Positions 45,454-56,911 are shown, counted from the stretch's first letter. The stretch: DNA of 64,000 nucleotides from Croceibacterium mercuriale (GCF_000802385.1 NZ_JTDN01000002.1:620001-684000), one strand, 5' to 3'. Numbers and translations are program-made. The notes: a model not told the origin generated them from the letters alone.

Positions 45454-45467
45454 CAGTAACGCTATCA
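45454..45467. promoter_or_regulatory. LacI-type operator candidate on the GH2 side
   Basis: CAGTAACGCTATCA, reading TGATAGCGTTACTG on the - strand. It shares the 12-mer TGATAGCGTTAC with the GH3-side site at 45663, in opposite orientation, and fits the pattern seen before manD at 2885. Confidence 0.5.
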
Positions 45468-45492
45468 TGAGGCAGCGGGCCTTCGCAACCGG

Positions 45493-45503
45493 TTGTCATA
45501 CAT
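45493..45503. promoter_or_regulatory. Near match to TTGTnnnACAA
   Basis: TTGTCATACAT differs at one terminal base from the site upstream of the second TonB receptor (TTGTCATACAA) and has the same central CAT. It may be a weak site for the same regulator. Confidence 0.3.
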
Positions 45504-45662
45504 CCTCTCCGATATCTGACCGGCTCATTGTAACAAAGCATGGCATGTGCATGCCAACATGAAGGATGATGATTGTCCTGCCGCTACTTAGTACGCAATG
45601 ATTGCAGGTGGCGGCGGGCCATACGGGAACGTCACTCTTCCGACATGCTTGCCAGCCAATAC

Positions 45663-45676
45663 TGATAGCGTTACCT
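45663..45676. promoter_or_regulatory. LacI-type operator candidate on the GH3 side
   Basis: TGATAGCGTTACCT matches TGnTAnCGnTAnC with one terminal mismatch and lies 51 bases before the GH3 start. Confidence 0.5.
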
Positions 45677-45726
45677 CGGCCGTGAACGGGACCGGCGCCA
45701 AGCCGCCAGAAGAGGAAGCTGACATC

Positions 45727-48363
45727 ATGGCACCGACACGCGCAGGCCGCACCGGCATCTCCGTCAGCCTGGGCGCGATCGTCGCCGCGCTGCTGCTGGC
45801 GCCCGCCGCCCGTGCACAGGACCCGGCCGCGCTGGACGCCGCGATCACGCAGGCGGAGCAGCAGGCCGCCGCCTTCGTCGGGCAGATGACGCTGGCGGAG
45901 AAGGCCTCGCAGATTCCCGACGCCTCCCCGGCGATCGAGCGGCTCGGCATTCCCGGCTACAACTGGTGGAGCGAGGGGCTGCATGGCGTGGCCCGGGCGG
46001 GCGAGGCGACGGTGTTCCCGCAGGCGATCGGCATGGCCGCGACCTGGGATGTGCCGCTGATCCAGCGGACGGCGGATGTGATCGCCAGCGAGTTCCGCGC
46101 CAAGTACCTCGCCACGCGCAAGCCCGATGGCAGTTCCGCCCAGTATCAGGGCCTGACCGTCTGGTCGCCCAACGTGAACATCTTCCGCGATCCGCGCTGG
46201 GGTCGCGGGCAGGAGACGTGGGGCGAGGATCCGTTCCTGACCAGCCGGTTCGGCGTCGCCTTCATCGAAGGATTGCAGGGCGACGATCCGCGCATGCTGA
46301 AGACGCTGGCCACGGTGAAGCACTTCGCCGTCCATTCCGGCCCGGAGGCGGACCGGCACAGCGACGACATCCACCCCTCCGCGCACGACTTGGAAGATAC
46401 TTACCTGCCTGCGTTCCGCGCCGCGGTGACGGAGGCGCGGGCGGAGGGGCTGATGTGCGCCTACAACGCCATCGACGGCGTGCCGGCCTGCGCCACGCCG
46501 ATGCTGGAAGGCATCGTGCGCACCGACTGGGGCTTCCGCGGCCATGTCGTGTCGGATTGCGCGGCGATCGCCGACTTCTTTCTGGAAACCTCGCATCGCT
46601 GGCAGCCCGATCCGGAACACACCGTCGCCGCCGCGATCAATGCCGGCACCGACCTGTTCTGCCGGGAATTCGGCCGTGACAAGAGCAGCGACCCCGCGAT
46701 CATCGTGCGCGCGGTGGAGCAGGGCCTGCTGACGGAAGCGGCGCTGGACCGCGCGGTGACGCGGCTGGTCACGGCGCGCATCCGGCTGGGGCTGGTCGGC
46801 GATGTCGGCGCCGGCCCCTACGCCGGGATCACGCCGACGCAGTTCGACACGCCCGAGAACGCCGCACTGGCGGGCGAGGTGGCACGCGCGTCCATGGTGC
46901 TGCTGAAGAATGACGGGCTGCTGCCGCTGGCTGCTGCGCCCCGGCGCATCGCGGTGATCGGCCCCAATGCGGACAGCGTGGATGCGCTGGTCGGCAATTA
47001 CAACGGCACGCCATCGCAGCCGGTCACCGTGCTGGCCGGCATCCGCGCCCGCTTCCCGCAGGCGGACGTCACCTATGTGGAAGGCACCGGCCTGACCGGC
47101 GCGCCGCTGAAGGAAGTGGGACCCGAGCCGCTGGGCACCGTGCGGATGGAGGTGTTCGACAATCCCGACCTGTCCGGCACGCCGGTCGTGACCAGCGAGG
47201 AACTGGTGCGGTTCCGCTGGGGCCAGCCGGTGCGGGCGGACCGGACCGGTTCCGTCCGCTGGAGCGGCACGATCACCGCACCCACCAGCGGCCCCTACCA
47301 GTTCCAGCTGCGCAGCTTCGACGGCTATCGCATTCTGGTGGACGGGCAGGAGGTGGTGAACGCCTGGGACGCGGGCGAGCCGGGCGACATCGTGTCGCAG
47401 GAGGCGCAGCTGACCGCCGGCACGCCGGTCTCCATCGTGGTGGAGGCGCGCCAGAGCGGCACGCGCGGCGACCAGCAGCTGCTGTGGAGCGCGGCCGAGA
47501 CGCGCGGCGATGCGGCGCTCGCCGCTGCACGGACCGCCGACCTCGTGGTCTATGTGGCCGGGCTGAACGCCAAGCTGGAAGGCGAGGAGATGCGCGTCAA
47601 CGCGGCCGGCTTTGCCGGTGGCGACCGCACCAGCCTGGACCTGCCCGCGCCGCAGCAGGAACTGCTGGAACAGCTCCACGCCAGCGGCAAGCCGGTGGTG
47701 CTGGTGCTGATGAACGGCAGCGCGCTGGCGGTGAACTGGGCCGATGCCAATGTGCCCGCGATCATCGAGGCGTGGTATCCCGGCGGCCCCGGCGGGCGCG
47801 CCGTGGCGGACCTGATCGCCGGCGATTACAGCCCGTCGGGCCGGCTGCCGGTCACCTTCTACCGCTCCGTCGATGATCTGCCGCCGTTCAAGGATTACGG
47901 GATGGCGAACCGGACCTACCGCTACTTCGATGGCGAGGTGCTGTACCCGTTCGGCCATGGCCTCAGCTATACCAGCTTCGCCTACCAGCCGGTGCGGCTG
48001 AGCCAGGCGCGCGTGGCCGCCGGCGAGCCGGTGCAGGCAAGCGTGCGCGTGCGCAACAGCGGGGACCGCGACGGGGCCGAGGTGGTGCAGCTCTACGTCA
48101 CCCATGACGCGCCCGGCGCGCCGCGCCGCACCCTGCGCGCCTTCCAGCGGGTGGAACTGGCCCGCGGGGAGGAACGCGACGTGACCTTCACGCTGGATGC
48201 CGAGGCGCTGAGCATGGTGGATGCGCAAGGGCGACGGCTGGTGCCGGAGGGTACGATCGGCCTGTGGATCGGCGGTGGCCAGCCCGATGCCCGCAACGGC
48301 CTGCCCGCCGTGCAAGGCGTGGCCGCGCAGGTGCAGGTGACGGGCGAACATGTGATCCGCTGA
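45727..48363 (+). CDS. Glycoside hydrolase family 3 with PA14 domain (beta-xylosidase/beta-glucosidase)
   Basis: An 878-aa exported exo-enzyme. Signal peptide to about PAARAQ. The N-terminal barrel has YNWWSEGLHGVARAG, NIFRDPRWGRGQETWGEDP, KHFAVHSGPE and the nucleophile Asp277 in VVSDCAAI. A PA14 lectin-like insert (about residues 465-590; FDGYRILVDGQEV) splits the second alpha/beta domain, which resumes with NGSALAVNW and WYPGGPGGRAVADL. A C-terminal fibronectin-III-like domain carries FGHGLSYTSF. The overall look is that of plant-type beta-xylosidases; beta-glucosidase activity is possible. It is divergent from the GH2-CE8-PL10 operon. Confidence 0.92.
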   Translation: MAPTRAGRTGISVSLGAIVAALLLAPAARAQDPAALDAAITQAEQQAAAFVGQMTLAEKASQIPDASPAIERLGIPGYNWWSEGLHGVARAGEATVFPQAIGMAATWDVPLIQRTADVIASEFRAKYLATRKPDGSSAQYQGLTVWSPNVNIFRDPRWGRGQETWGEDPFLTSRFGVAFIEGLQGDDPRMLKTLATVKHFAVHSGPEADRHSDDIHPSAHDLEDTYLPAFRAAVTEARAEGLMCAYNAIDGVPACATPMLEGIVRTDWGFRGHVVSDCAAIADFFLETSHRWQPDPEHTVAAAINAGTDLFCREFGRDKSSDPAIIVRAVEQGLLTEAALDRAVTRLVTARIRLGLVGDVGAGPYAGITPTQFDTPENAALAGEVARASMVLLKNDGLLPLAAAPRRIAVIGPNADSVDALVGNYNGTPSQPVTVLAGIRARFPQADVTYVEGTGLTGAPLKEVGPEPLGTVRMEVFDNPDLSGTPVVTSEELVRFRWGQPVRADRTGSVRWSGTITAPTSGPYQFQLRSFDGYRILVDGQEVVNAWDAGEPGDIVSQEAQLTAGTPVSIVVEARQSGTRGDQQLLWSAAETRGDAALAAARTADLVVYVAGLNAKLEGEEMRVNAAGFAGGDRTSLDLPAPQQELLEQLHASGKPVVLVLMNGSALAVNWADANVPAIIEAWYPGGPGGRAVADLIAGDYSPSGRLPVTFYRSVDDLPPFKDYGMANRTYRYFDGEVLYPFGHGLSYTSFAYQPVRLSQARVAAGEPVQASVRVRNSGDRDGAEVVQLYVTHDAPGAPRRTLRAFQRVELARGEERDVTFTLDAEALSMVDAQGRRLVPEGTIGLWIGGGQPDARNGLPAVQGVAAQVQVTGEHVIR

Positions 48364-48367
48364 CCGG

Positions 48368-50815
48368 TCAGGCGGGCCGCAGCTGGGGCCCGCGCAGCCG
48401 CATCACCTGCCCGGCGGTCAGGTCGATCTGGCGGGTGATCCCGCCAAAGCGCACGGTGCGGCGGCCGGCGATGGTGCTGCGCAGGGTCACGCTGTCCGGC
48501 GCACCATCCCGCCATGCCAGGTCCACCGTGCAGGCGCCGCGTGCGCGCAGGCCCCGGATGCTGCCGGTCGGCCAGGCGTCGGGCAAAGCCGGCAGCAGCA
48601 GGATGTCGTCGTCCGCACTGCTCAGCAGCATCTCGGCGATGGCCGCCGCCCCGCCGAAATTGCCGTCGATCTGGAACGGAGGATGCGCGTCGAACAGGTT
48701 GGGATAGGTGCGCCGCGGCCCGATCAGGAAGCGCAGGATGTCATGCGCCCGGTTGCCGTCGCGCAGCCGTGCCCACAGCGCGATGCGCCAGGCGGTGGCC
48801 CAGCCGGTCGCCTCGTCACCGCGGATGTTCAGCGACTGCATGGCGGCGCGCGCCAGTTCGGGCGTGGTCTCCACGCTGATCTGGCGCGCGGGATAGACGG
48901 AGTAGAGGTGGCTGACATGGCGGTGGTGCCGGTCCTGCGCCTGGTCGTCCCAGTCCTGCTGCCACTCCTGGAGCTGCCTCTGCGCGCCGATCCTGAACGG
49001 CGGCAGACGGTCGCGCAGGCTGCGCAACTGTGCCGCCAGCGCCGCATCCCGGCCCAGTATGTCGGCGGCCTGCGCCACCTGCCAGAACAGGTCGCGCAGG
49101 ATGCCGGCGTCCATCGTCGGCCCGGCGCACAGCGCGCTCAGGCCGCCATGCCGGTTCTCGGGCGAGGTGGTCGGGTTGGTCACCATGTGGCCGGTGCCCG
49201 GATCCTGCACCAGCGTGTCCACGAAGAACAGCGCGGCGCCCTGCATGATCGGATAGACCGACTCCAGGAAGGCGCGATCGCGGCCATAATCGTAATGATC
49301 CCACAGATGGGTCGTCAGCCAGGCGCCGCCCATCGGCCACATGCCGTAACTGGGCGCGTCGATCGGCGCGGTGGCGCGCCACAGATCGGTATTGTGATGG
49401 CACACCCAGCCGCGCGCGCCATACATCACCTGCGCGGTGCGCGCCCCGGTGACCGCCAGGTCGCGCAGCATCGCCACCAGCGGTTCCACGCATTCGGGCA
49501 GGCTGGTCGGCTCCGCCGGCCAGTAGTTCATCTCCGTATTGATGTTCACCGTGTACTTGCCGCCCCAGGGCGGGCTGGTGGTATCGTTCCAGATCCCCTG
49601 CAGGTTGGCCGGCTGGCTGCCGGCGCGCGAACAGGCGATCAGCATGTAGCGGGCATGGTTGAAATACAGCGCCGCGAGCGAGGGATCGTCGCCCGCCTCC
49701 CCGCGTCGCACGCGCTGGTCGGTCGGCAGGTCGGCATAAGGTGCGCGCCCCAGATCCAGAGAAACGCGGCGGAACAATGCCTGATGGTCGGCGGTGGTGT
49801 CCTGCGCAATGCGCCTCCAGTCATGCCCGCGCGCAGCGTCGATCTGGCCGGCGGTGATCGCGAGCGGATCGCCGGTGACATCGTCGAAGCGCTTGTAGCT
49901 GGTCGCCATCGCCACCAGCACGGTCACCTCGTCCGCGCCGGTGACGATCAGCTGGTCGCCGTCCTGCCGCAGCGTGCCGCCCTTGTGCCGCACCAGCGCG
50001 CGCGCGGCGAAGGTGAGGGCGCCCTCGACACCCTGCGCCGCGTCGTTGCGGCCGGACAGGACCAGCTCGCCCGTGCGGCCGGCGGTCATCGCGGCGTCCT
50101 TGACCGGCGAAACGAAGGTCAGGGCCAGCGATACCGCGCCGGGCCGGTCGGCGCCGATGCGGGTGGCGACCACTTGGTGCGGGGCGGAGGCGAGCACCTC
50201 CTGCCGGTGGACGGTGCCGTCATCGCCGGTCCAGCGGGTGGTGGCGATCGCGCTGTCGAGGTCCAGCTCCCTCCGGTAGCCGGGCACCGGTGCGAGCGCG
50301 GTGGCCGGGGTCACCTCGCTGCTGATCGCGCGCGGGGCGCTGGTCGGGGGTGTGCCGGGCGTCATGCCCAGGCGGGTCAGCACCAGCCACCCGATCGTGC
50401 TGTAGTTCATCTGCTTGAGCGGGCGGGCCATCACCTTCTCACTCAGCAACGCCTCGGCCTCGGCGAACTTCTCGTCGAAGATCAGCTGGCGCACCGTCGG
50501 CAGCGCGTCGCGCGCCTCCGGGCTGTTCGGGTCGTACGGCCCGCCGGACCACATCGTGTCCTCGTTCAGCTGCAGATATTCGCGGGTGGTGCCGCCATGG
50601 ACCATGGCGCCGATCCGTCCGGCGCCGACGGGCAGCGCCTCCACCCAGCTGGCGGCGGGCTGCGCATACCACAGCACGCTGTCGCTGGCGGGCAGGCTGC
50701 CGGCAGGACGGTCGGCCTCGGCTGCCGCCGCCCCGCCTGCGGGTGCCAGTGCCAGGCCGGCACCCATGAGGGTCATGGCGTCACGGCGGTCCAGCCGGGG
50801 ATCGAAGCCTGTCAT
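48368..50815 (-). CDS. GH95 alpha-L-fucosidase or alpha-L-galactosidase
   Basis: An 815-aa exported inverting enzyme. Tat-like signal (DRRDAMTLMGAGLALA), an N-terminal beta domain with WYAQPAASWVEALPVGAGRIGAMVHGG and LQLNEDTMWSGGPYDP, then an (alpha/alpha)6 barrel with WGGKYTVNINTEMNYWPAEP (base-activating Asn pair), TSPENRHGG (candidate general acid Glu), HRHVSHLYSVYPARQIS and NLFDAHPPFQIDGNFGGAAAIAEML. Characterised GH95 members cut alpha-1,2-fucose of xyloglucan and similar glycans, and some cut alpha-L-galactose; I cannot tell which by eye. It is the last gene of the fucose operon, 37 bases after the dehydrogenase gene. Confidence 0.92.
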   Translation of the reverse strand: MTGFDPRLDRRDAMTLMGAGLALAPAGGAAAAEADRPAGSLPASDSVLWYAQPAASWVEALPVGAGRIGAMVHGGTTREYLQLNEDTMWSGGPYDPNSPEARDALPTVRQLIFDEKFAEAEALLSEKVMARPLKQMNYSTIGWLVLTRLGMTPGTPPTSAPRAISSEVTPATALAPVPGYRRELDLDSAIATTRWTGDDGTVHRQEVLASAPHQVVATRIGADRPGAVSLALTFVSPVKDAAMTAGRTGELVLSGRNDAAQGVEGALTFAARALVRHKGGTLRQDGDQLIVTGADEVTVLVAMATSYKRFDDVTGDPLAITAGQIDAARGHDWRRIAQDTTADHQALFRRVSLDLGRAPYADLPTDQRVRRGEAGDDPSLAALYFNHARYMLIACSRAGSQPANLQGIWNDTTSPPWGGKYTVNINTEMNYWPAEPTSLPECVEPLVAMLRDLAVTGARTAQVMYGARGWVCHHNTDLWRATAPIDAPSYGMWPMGGAWLTTHLWDHYDYGRDRAFLESVYPIMQGAALFFVDTLVQDPGTGHMVTNPTTSPENRHGGLSALCAGPTMDAGILRDLFWQVAQAADILGRDAALAAQLRSLRDRLPPFRIGAQRQLQEWQQDWDDQAQDRHHRHVSHLYSVYPARQISVETTPELARAAMQSLNIRGDEATGWATAWRIALWARLRDGNRAHDILRFLIGPRRTYPNLFDAHPPFQIDGNFGGAAAIAEMLLSSADDDILLLPALPDAWPTGSIRGLRARGACTVDLAWRDGAPDSVTLRSTIAGRRTVRFGGITRQIDLTAGQVMRLRGPQLRPA

Positions 50816-50852
50816 TGTCACTTCCTTTCGTTCCGGCAGCGGCACCGCAGCG

Positions 50853-51857
50853 TCACGGCGTCACGATCGCCTTGATCACGCCGGAGGACGGATCCATCCA
50901 TTCGGTCATGCGTGCGGGCAGCTCGCGCATGGGTGTACTGTGGGTGTGCAGCGCTTCCGTCGGCACCAGACCGGCGCGGATGGCGGCAATCACCGCTGCG
51001 AAATCGGCGCGGGTCGCATTGCGGCTGCCCAGCAGGGTGGTTTCGCGCTTGTGGAATTCCGGATCGTCGAAGGTGATCGTGGCGGACACGACCGACACCA
51101 GCACGTAGCTGCCGCCATGCCCCACCCGGGCAAAACCCTCCGTCATGGCCGCCGGGCTGCCGGTGCAGTCGAACACGGCATCGAACCCGTCTCCCGCGCT
51201 TGCCTCGGCCAGCGCCGCCTCGTCACCCGGCACGATCGCGTGGGCTGCACCCAGCCGCTCCGTGCAGAACCGCGCCCGCACCGCATTGCCGTCCAGCACC
51301 GTCACCGCGGCACCCTGCTGCGCGGCGAACAGGGTCACCGCCATGCCGATCGGCCCCGCGCCCACCACCAGCACCCGGTCCCCCGCCAGCAGCGCGGCGC
51401 GGCCGACCGCATGATGGCCGATGGAGAGGAACTCGACCATTGCGGCCTGGTCGGGCGTCAGGCCGGTGGCGTCGATCAGGAACCGCGGATGCAGGGACAT
51501 GCGATCCGTCAGCCCGCCATCCTGATGCACCCCCAGGACGGACAGGTTGCGGCAGCAATTCTCCCGCCCGCGCAGGCAGGCGCGGCAGGTGCCGCAGAAC
51601 AGATAGGGCAGCACGGCGACCAGCGTGCCGGGCGCAAAGGTGCTGTCCTCGTCCGCCTCGATCACCTCGGCCGACAGTTCGTGTCCCATCACGCGGGGGT
51701 AGCTCAGATAGGGCTGGGTGCCGCGCATGATGTGGTAGTCGGTGCCGCACAGCCCCACGCGGCGGATTGCCAGCAGCACCTCGCCCGGCTGACGGGTCGC
51801 GGCGGGTCGTTCCGCCAGCACCAGCCGGCCCGGCTCCTCGCAGATACAGCTGTGCAT
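50853..51857 (-). CDS. Zinc-dependent dehydrogenase, L-galactonate 5-dehydrogenase (LgoD) type
   Basis: A medium-chain dehydrogenase of 334 aa. Catalytic-zinc motif GLCGTDYHIMRG, GHELSAEVIE, structural-zinc cysteines in CGTCRACLRGRENCC, VLGVHQDGG, nucleotide fold VVGAGPIGMAV, and DPEFHKRETTLLGSRNAT. The last stretch and the spacing recall E. coli LgoD, which oxidises L-galactonate to D-tagaturonate. L-Galactose is the 6-hydroxy analogue of L-fucose, so this enzyme would let the fucose operon also dispose of L-galactose; a role on a fuconate intermediate is the alternative. The gap to fucP is 2 bases. Confidence 0.85.
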   Translation of the reverse strand: MHSCICEEPGRLVLAERPAATRQPGEVLLAIRRVGLCGTDYHIMRGTQPYLSYPRVMGHELSAEVIEADEDSTFAPGTLVAVLPYLFCGTCRACLRGRENCCRNLSVLGVHQDGGLTDRMSLHPRFLIDATGLTPDQAAMVEFLSIGHHAVGRAALLAGDRVLVVGAGPIGMAVTLFAAQQGAAVTVLDGNAVRARFCTERLGAAHAIVPGDEAALAEASAGDGFDAVFDCTGSPAAMTEGFARVGHGGSYVLVSVVSATITFDDPEFHKRETTLLGSRNATRADFAAVIAAIRAGLVPTEALHTHSTPMRELPARMTEWMDPSSGVIKAIVTP

Positions 51858-51859
51858 GG

Positions 51860-53154
51860 TCAGACGTCCCCCGCCGGTCGGCGTGCATAGAGCGCAAAGG
51901 CCACGATGCAGACGAATGCCGCCGCCGGCACCAGCATGGCGGTGGCGATGTCCGCCCGGTCCGACACCCAGCCCATCAGTGCGGTCAGCAACGCGCCGCC
52001 GATGATCGCCATGATGATCAGCGATGCACCCGCCCGCCGCAGCGGCCCCAGCCCTTCCACGCCCAGCGCGAAGATGGTCGGGAACTGGATCGACAGGAAG
52101 AAGCTGGCCGCGACCAGCGCATACAGCCCGGTCTGTCCGGGTGACAGCGCGGCCACCAGCGTCAGGATGCAGGCCGCGCCCGCGAACGATGCCAGCAGCA
52201 CGGCGGAGCGTGCCTGGGACATCAGGCTGGAGCCGATGAAGCGCCCGGTCGCGAACAGCAGCAGCGACACGAACAGCGCATCTGCGCCGGCGCGTTCCGT
52301 CATGCCGGGCACGCTGGCCTGGGCGTAGCGGATGGTGAAGCTCCAGATCCCGACCTGCGCGCCGACATACATCAGCTGCGCCGCCGCGGCCGCCACCAGC
52401 CGCGGCCGGCGGAAGGCCGCGGAGAGCCCGCGCAATCCGGCACCGTCCTGCGTCGCGGCCCGTTCGCCCGCCGGGAAGCGCACGACCGCCGCCGCCAGTG
52501 CGAATGCCAGCACGACCAGGCCGATGATCACATAAGGCGGCGCCACCGCGCGCACCTCCATCTGGTAATATGCCAGTTGGTCGGCGGCGGACATGGCGGC
52601 CAGCGCCGCCTCGTCATGCTCGATACCGGACAGGATGAAGGTGCGCCCGATCCAGATGCCTGCCAGCGCCCCCAGCGGATTGGCCGCCTGCGCCCAGTTC
52701 AGCCGCCTGGCCGCGCCGTTCGCGTCGCCCAGTTCCGTCATCAGCGGATTGGCGGCGGTTTCCAGGAAGGCGAGGCCGCTGGCGATCACGAACAGCGCGA
52801 AGAGGAACAGCAGGTATTCGCTCATCATTGCCGCGGGATAGAACAGCAGCGCGCCCGCGCCGTACAGCAGCAGGCCCAGCACGATGGAGGCCTTGTACCC
52901 CTTCGCGCCCATCAGCAGCGATGCCGGGATCGCGAACAGGAAGTAACCGAGATAGAACACCTGCTGCACGAAGCTGGTGCCGAAATCCGACAGCACGAAC
53001 GCCTTCCTGAACTGCGCGATCAGGATGTCGTTGAGGTTGTTGGCCATGCCCCACAGGAAGAACAGGCTGACCGTGATGATCAGCGCCGGCAGGAAGCGGC
53101 CCTGCGTCGGCGTGGCCGCGCGATCGTGCGCGGCGGGAGGGGGAGCCATCGCCA

Positions 53155-53155
<1 letters not shown>
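51860..53155 (-). CDS. fucP: L-fucose:proton symporter (FucP type)
   Basis: A 431-aa, 12-TM major facilitator of the FucP family. TM1 carries FFLWGMANNLNDILIAQFRKAF, then QVFYLGYFLFAIPASLLMGAKGYK, ASGLAFLETAANPLMTELGD and AQAANPLGALAG. It imports L-fucose, possibly also L-galactose. The ATG at 53155 overlaps the stop of the L-fucose dehydrogenase gene by one base (TGATG); a second ATG two codons later is equally possible. The tight packing supports one fucose operon. Confidence 0.9.
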
Positions 53156-55216
<2,061 letters not shown>

Positions 55217-55220
<4 letters not shown>

Positions 55221-55960
55221 AGGACGGACCAACCGCCATCGATCACCGCGACCGTGCCGGTGGTAAAGGCGCTTTCATCGCCCGCCAGATGCACCGCCAG
55301 CGCAGCGATCTCCTCCGGTCGGCCGAGCCGCCCGACCGGCTGGCGCGCGGCAAAGGCTGCCAGGGTCTTCTCCACCGGCTCGCCATTGCGCTCCGCCTGC
55401 TCGCTGACCCGCTGCAACAGCGAGGGGGTTTCCACCGTGCCGGGGCAGATCGCATTGCAGCGGACGCCCTGCGCCACGAAGTCGGCCGCGACCGCCTTGG
55501 TCAGGCCGACCACCGCGCCCTTGGTCGCGCCGTAGGCGAAACGGTTGGGCACCCCGATAATCGAGGACGCGACGGAGGCGATGTTGATGATCGAGCCGCC
55601 GCCTGCGTCCAGCATCCCGGGCAGGACGGCACGGATCAGGCGGAACATGGCGGTGGCGTTCAGCGCCACGGCGGCGTCCCAGTCATCGTCGGTGCAGTCC
55701 AGCGCGGTCCCGGCATGGACCACGCCGGCGGCATTCACCAGCACGTCCACCGCGCCGATCGTGCCGGGCAGGGCGGCGATGCCGGCGCCATCGGTCAGGT
55801 CCAGCGTGATCGCGTCCGCCTGGCCCGCCAGCGTGGCACCGTCCCGGTCCAGTCGCCAGACGCGCGCACCTTCGGCCACGAAGGCATCGGCGATGGCGCG
55901 CCCGATCCCCTGCCCGGCAGCCGTCACCAGCGCCGTCTTTCCGGCAAGCCTGCTCGTCAC
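55217..55960 (-). CDS. 2-keto-3-deoxy-L-fuconate dehydrogenase (short-chain dehydrogenase)
   Basis: A 247-aa SDR that oxidises 2-keto-3-deoxy-L-fuconate to the 2,4-diketo acid. Motifs: [26 protein letters not shown] (Asp selecting NAD), [35 protein letters not shown] (Ser, Tyr, Lys) and [17 protein letters not shown], close to the BDH2/DHRS6-like group that contains the known Xanthomonas enzyme. It is the first gene of the fucose operon; the start is GTG at 55960 with GAGAGGG upstream. The hydrolase that would split its product to pyruvate and lactate is not in the window. Confidence 0.88.
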
Positions 55961-56092
55961 GATAATCCCTCTCCGCTTCGCAAACCATCACCGCTTGGCA
56001 CGGTTTCATATGTGCAACTTACTTCCAAGCCGATTGGCTGCAAGCTTTTTCGCAGGATTTGCCCGACGCCCGGTCACAGGCTAGGTGAAGGC

Positions 56093-56908
56093 ATGGCCAC
56101 GACCGAGCAAGCCGAGACGGAAGGGCGCGGAAGCGGCGTACGCGCCTATTCCGCGCCGGCGCTGGAAAAAGGTTTCGACATCCTGGAACTGCTGGCGGAA
56201 GAGCCGGGCGGACTGACCATCAGCGAGATCGCCGCACGGCTGGGCCGCTCCATCAGCGAAGTGTTCCGCGTCATCATCGTGATGGAACGCCGGCTGTGGC
56301 TGCGCAAGGATCCGGGCAGCGACCGCTACAGCGTGACCTACCGCGCGCTGGACGTGGCCTTCCGCGCGACACCGGCGCAGACGCTGTCGCAGGCGGCGGC
56401 ACCGGTCATGTTCGACCTGGCGGCGTCCATCAACCAGTCCTGCCACCTGGTGATCCGCGCGCAGGATCGCGGCATCGTGGTCCACCGGCAGGAAAGCCCG
56501 GCAGCGGTCGGCTTCGCCATCCGGCTGGGCACCGCGGTCGACCTGGCGGCCAGCTGTTCCGGCCATGTGCTGCTGGCCTTCACGCCGGAGGATCGCCAGC
56601 GGCAGATCCTGATCGGCCTGCTGGGCGTGGGGCCGGCATTGCGATCCGCGCTGCAGCGGCTGAAGATCGTGCGGGCGCAAGGCTTCGAGATGCAGCCCAG
56701 CGCGCGCACCAATGGCGTGACCGATCTCAGCTACCCGGTGTTCGGCTTCGACGGGCAGGTCGCCGCGGCGATGACGATCCCGTTCCTGGCGATGATCGAC
56801 GGATCGCAGCTGACCGACCTGGACCAGACCCGCGAGACGCTGCGCAATGCCGCTGCCCGCCTCTCGGCCGAACTGGGCGCCCCGGCGGACGTGAACGGCG
56901 CAGCCTAG
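56093..56908 (+). CDS. IclR-family regulator of the fucose operon
   Basis: A 271-aa regulator with an N-terminal winged helix (ALEKGFDILELLAEEPGGLTISEIAARLGRSISEVFRVI) and a C-terminal GAF-like effector domain (IRLGTAVDLAASCSGHVLLA, TDLSYPVFGFDGQVAAAMTIPFL). It is transcribed away from the fucose operon, the classical place for its regulator; the inducer may be L-fuconate or 2-keto-3-deoxy-L-fuconate (inference). AGGTGAAGG precedes the ATG. The 132-base divergent gap has only short nested inverted repeats (CTTGG/CCAAG, 55994-56029), too weak to call an operator. Confidence 0.9.
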   Translation: MATTEQAETEGRGSGVRAYSAPALEKGFDILELLAEEPGGLTISEIAARLGRSISEVFRVIIVMERRLWLRKDPGSDRYSVTYRALDVAFRATPAQTLSQAAAPVMFDLAASINQSCHLVIRAQDRGIVVHRQESPAAVGFAIRLGTAVDLAASCSGHVLLAFTPEDRQRQILIGLLGVGPALRSALQRLKIVRAQGFEMQPSARTNGVTDLSYPVFGFDGQVAAAMTIPFLAMIDGSQLTDLDQTRETLRNAAARLSAELGAPADVNGAA

Positions 56909-56911
56909 CCC

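Larger units (their letters stand above)
45304..45726. promoter_or_regulatory. Divergent control region between the GH2-CE8-PL10 operon and GH3
   Basis: A gene-free region of 423 bases, AT-richer in its middle (45440-45600). It holds two LacI-type sites of the TGnTAnCGnTAnCA type (45454 and 45663), one near-match to TTGTnnnACAA (45493) and a TTGTAACAA palindrome at 45528-45536. The short open frames crossing it have no support as genes. The ribosome site of GH3 (AGAGGAAG) closes it. Confidence 0.6.

Noticed and set aside
45304-45726. Small genes in the GH2/GH3 intergenic region
   Set aside because: The open frames there overlap the promoters, have no ribosome sites and show no recognisable product.
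45496-48351. 951-codon open frame on - over GH3
   Set aside because: Shadow of GH3, whose catalytic motifs are intact on the other strand.
55961-56092. IclR operator in the divergent gap
   Set aside because: Only short, nested and unequal inverted repeats are present; none stands out from chance.
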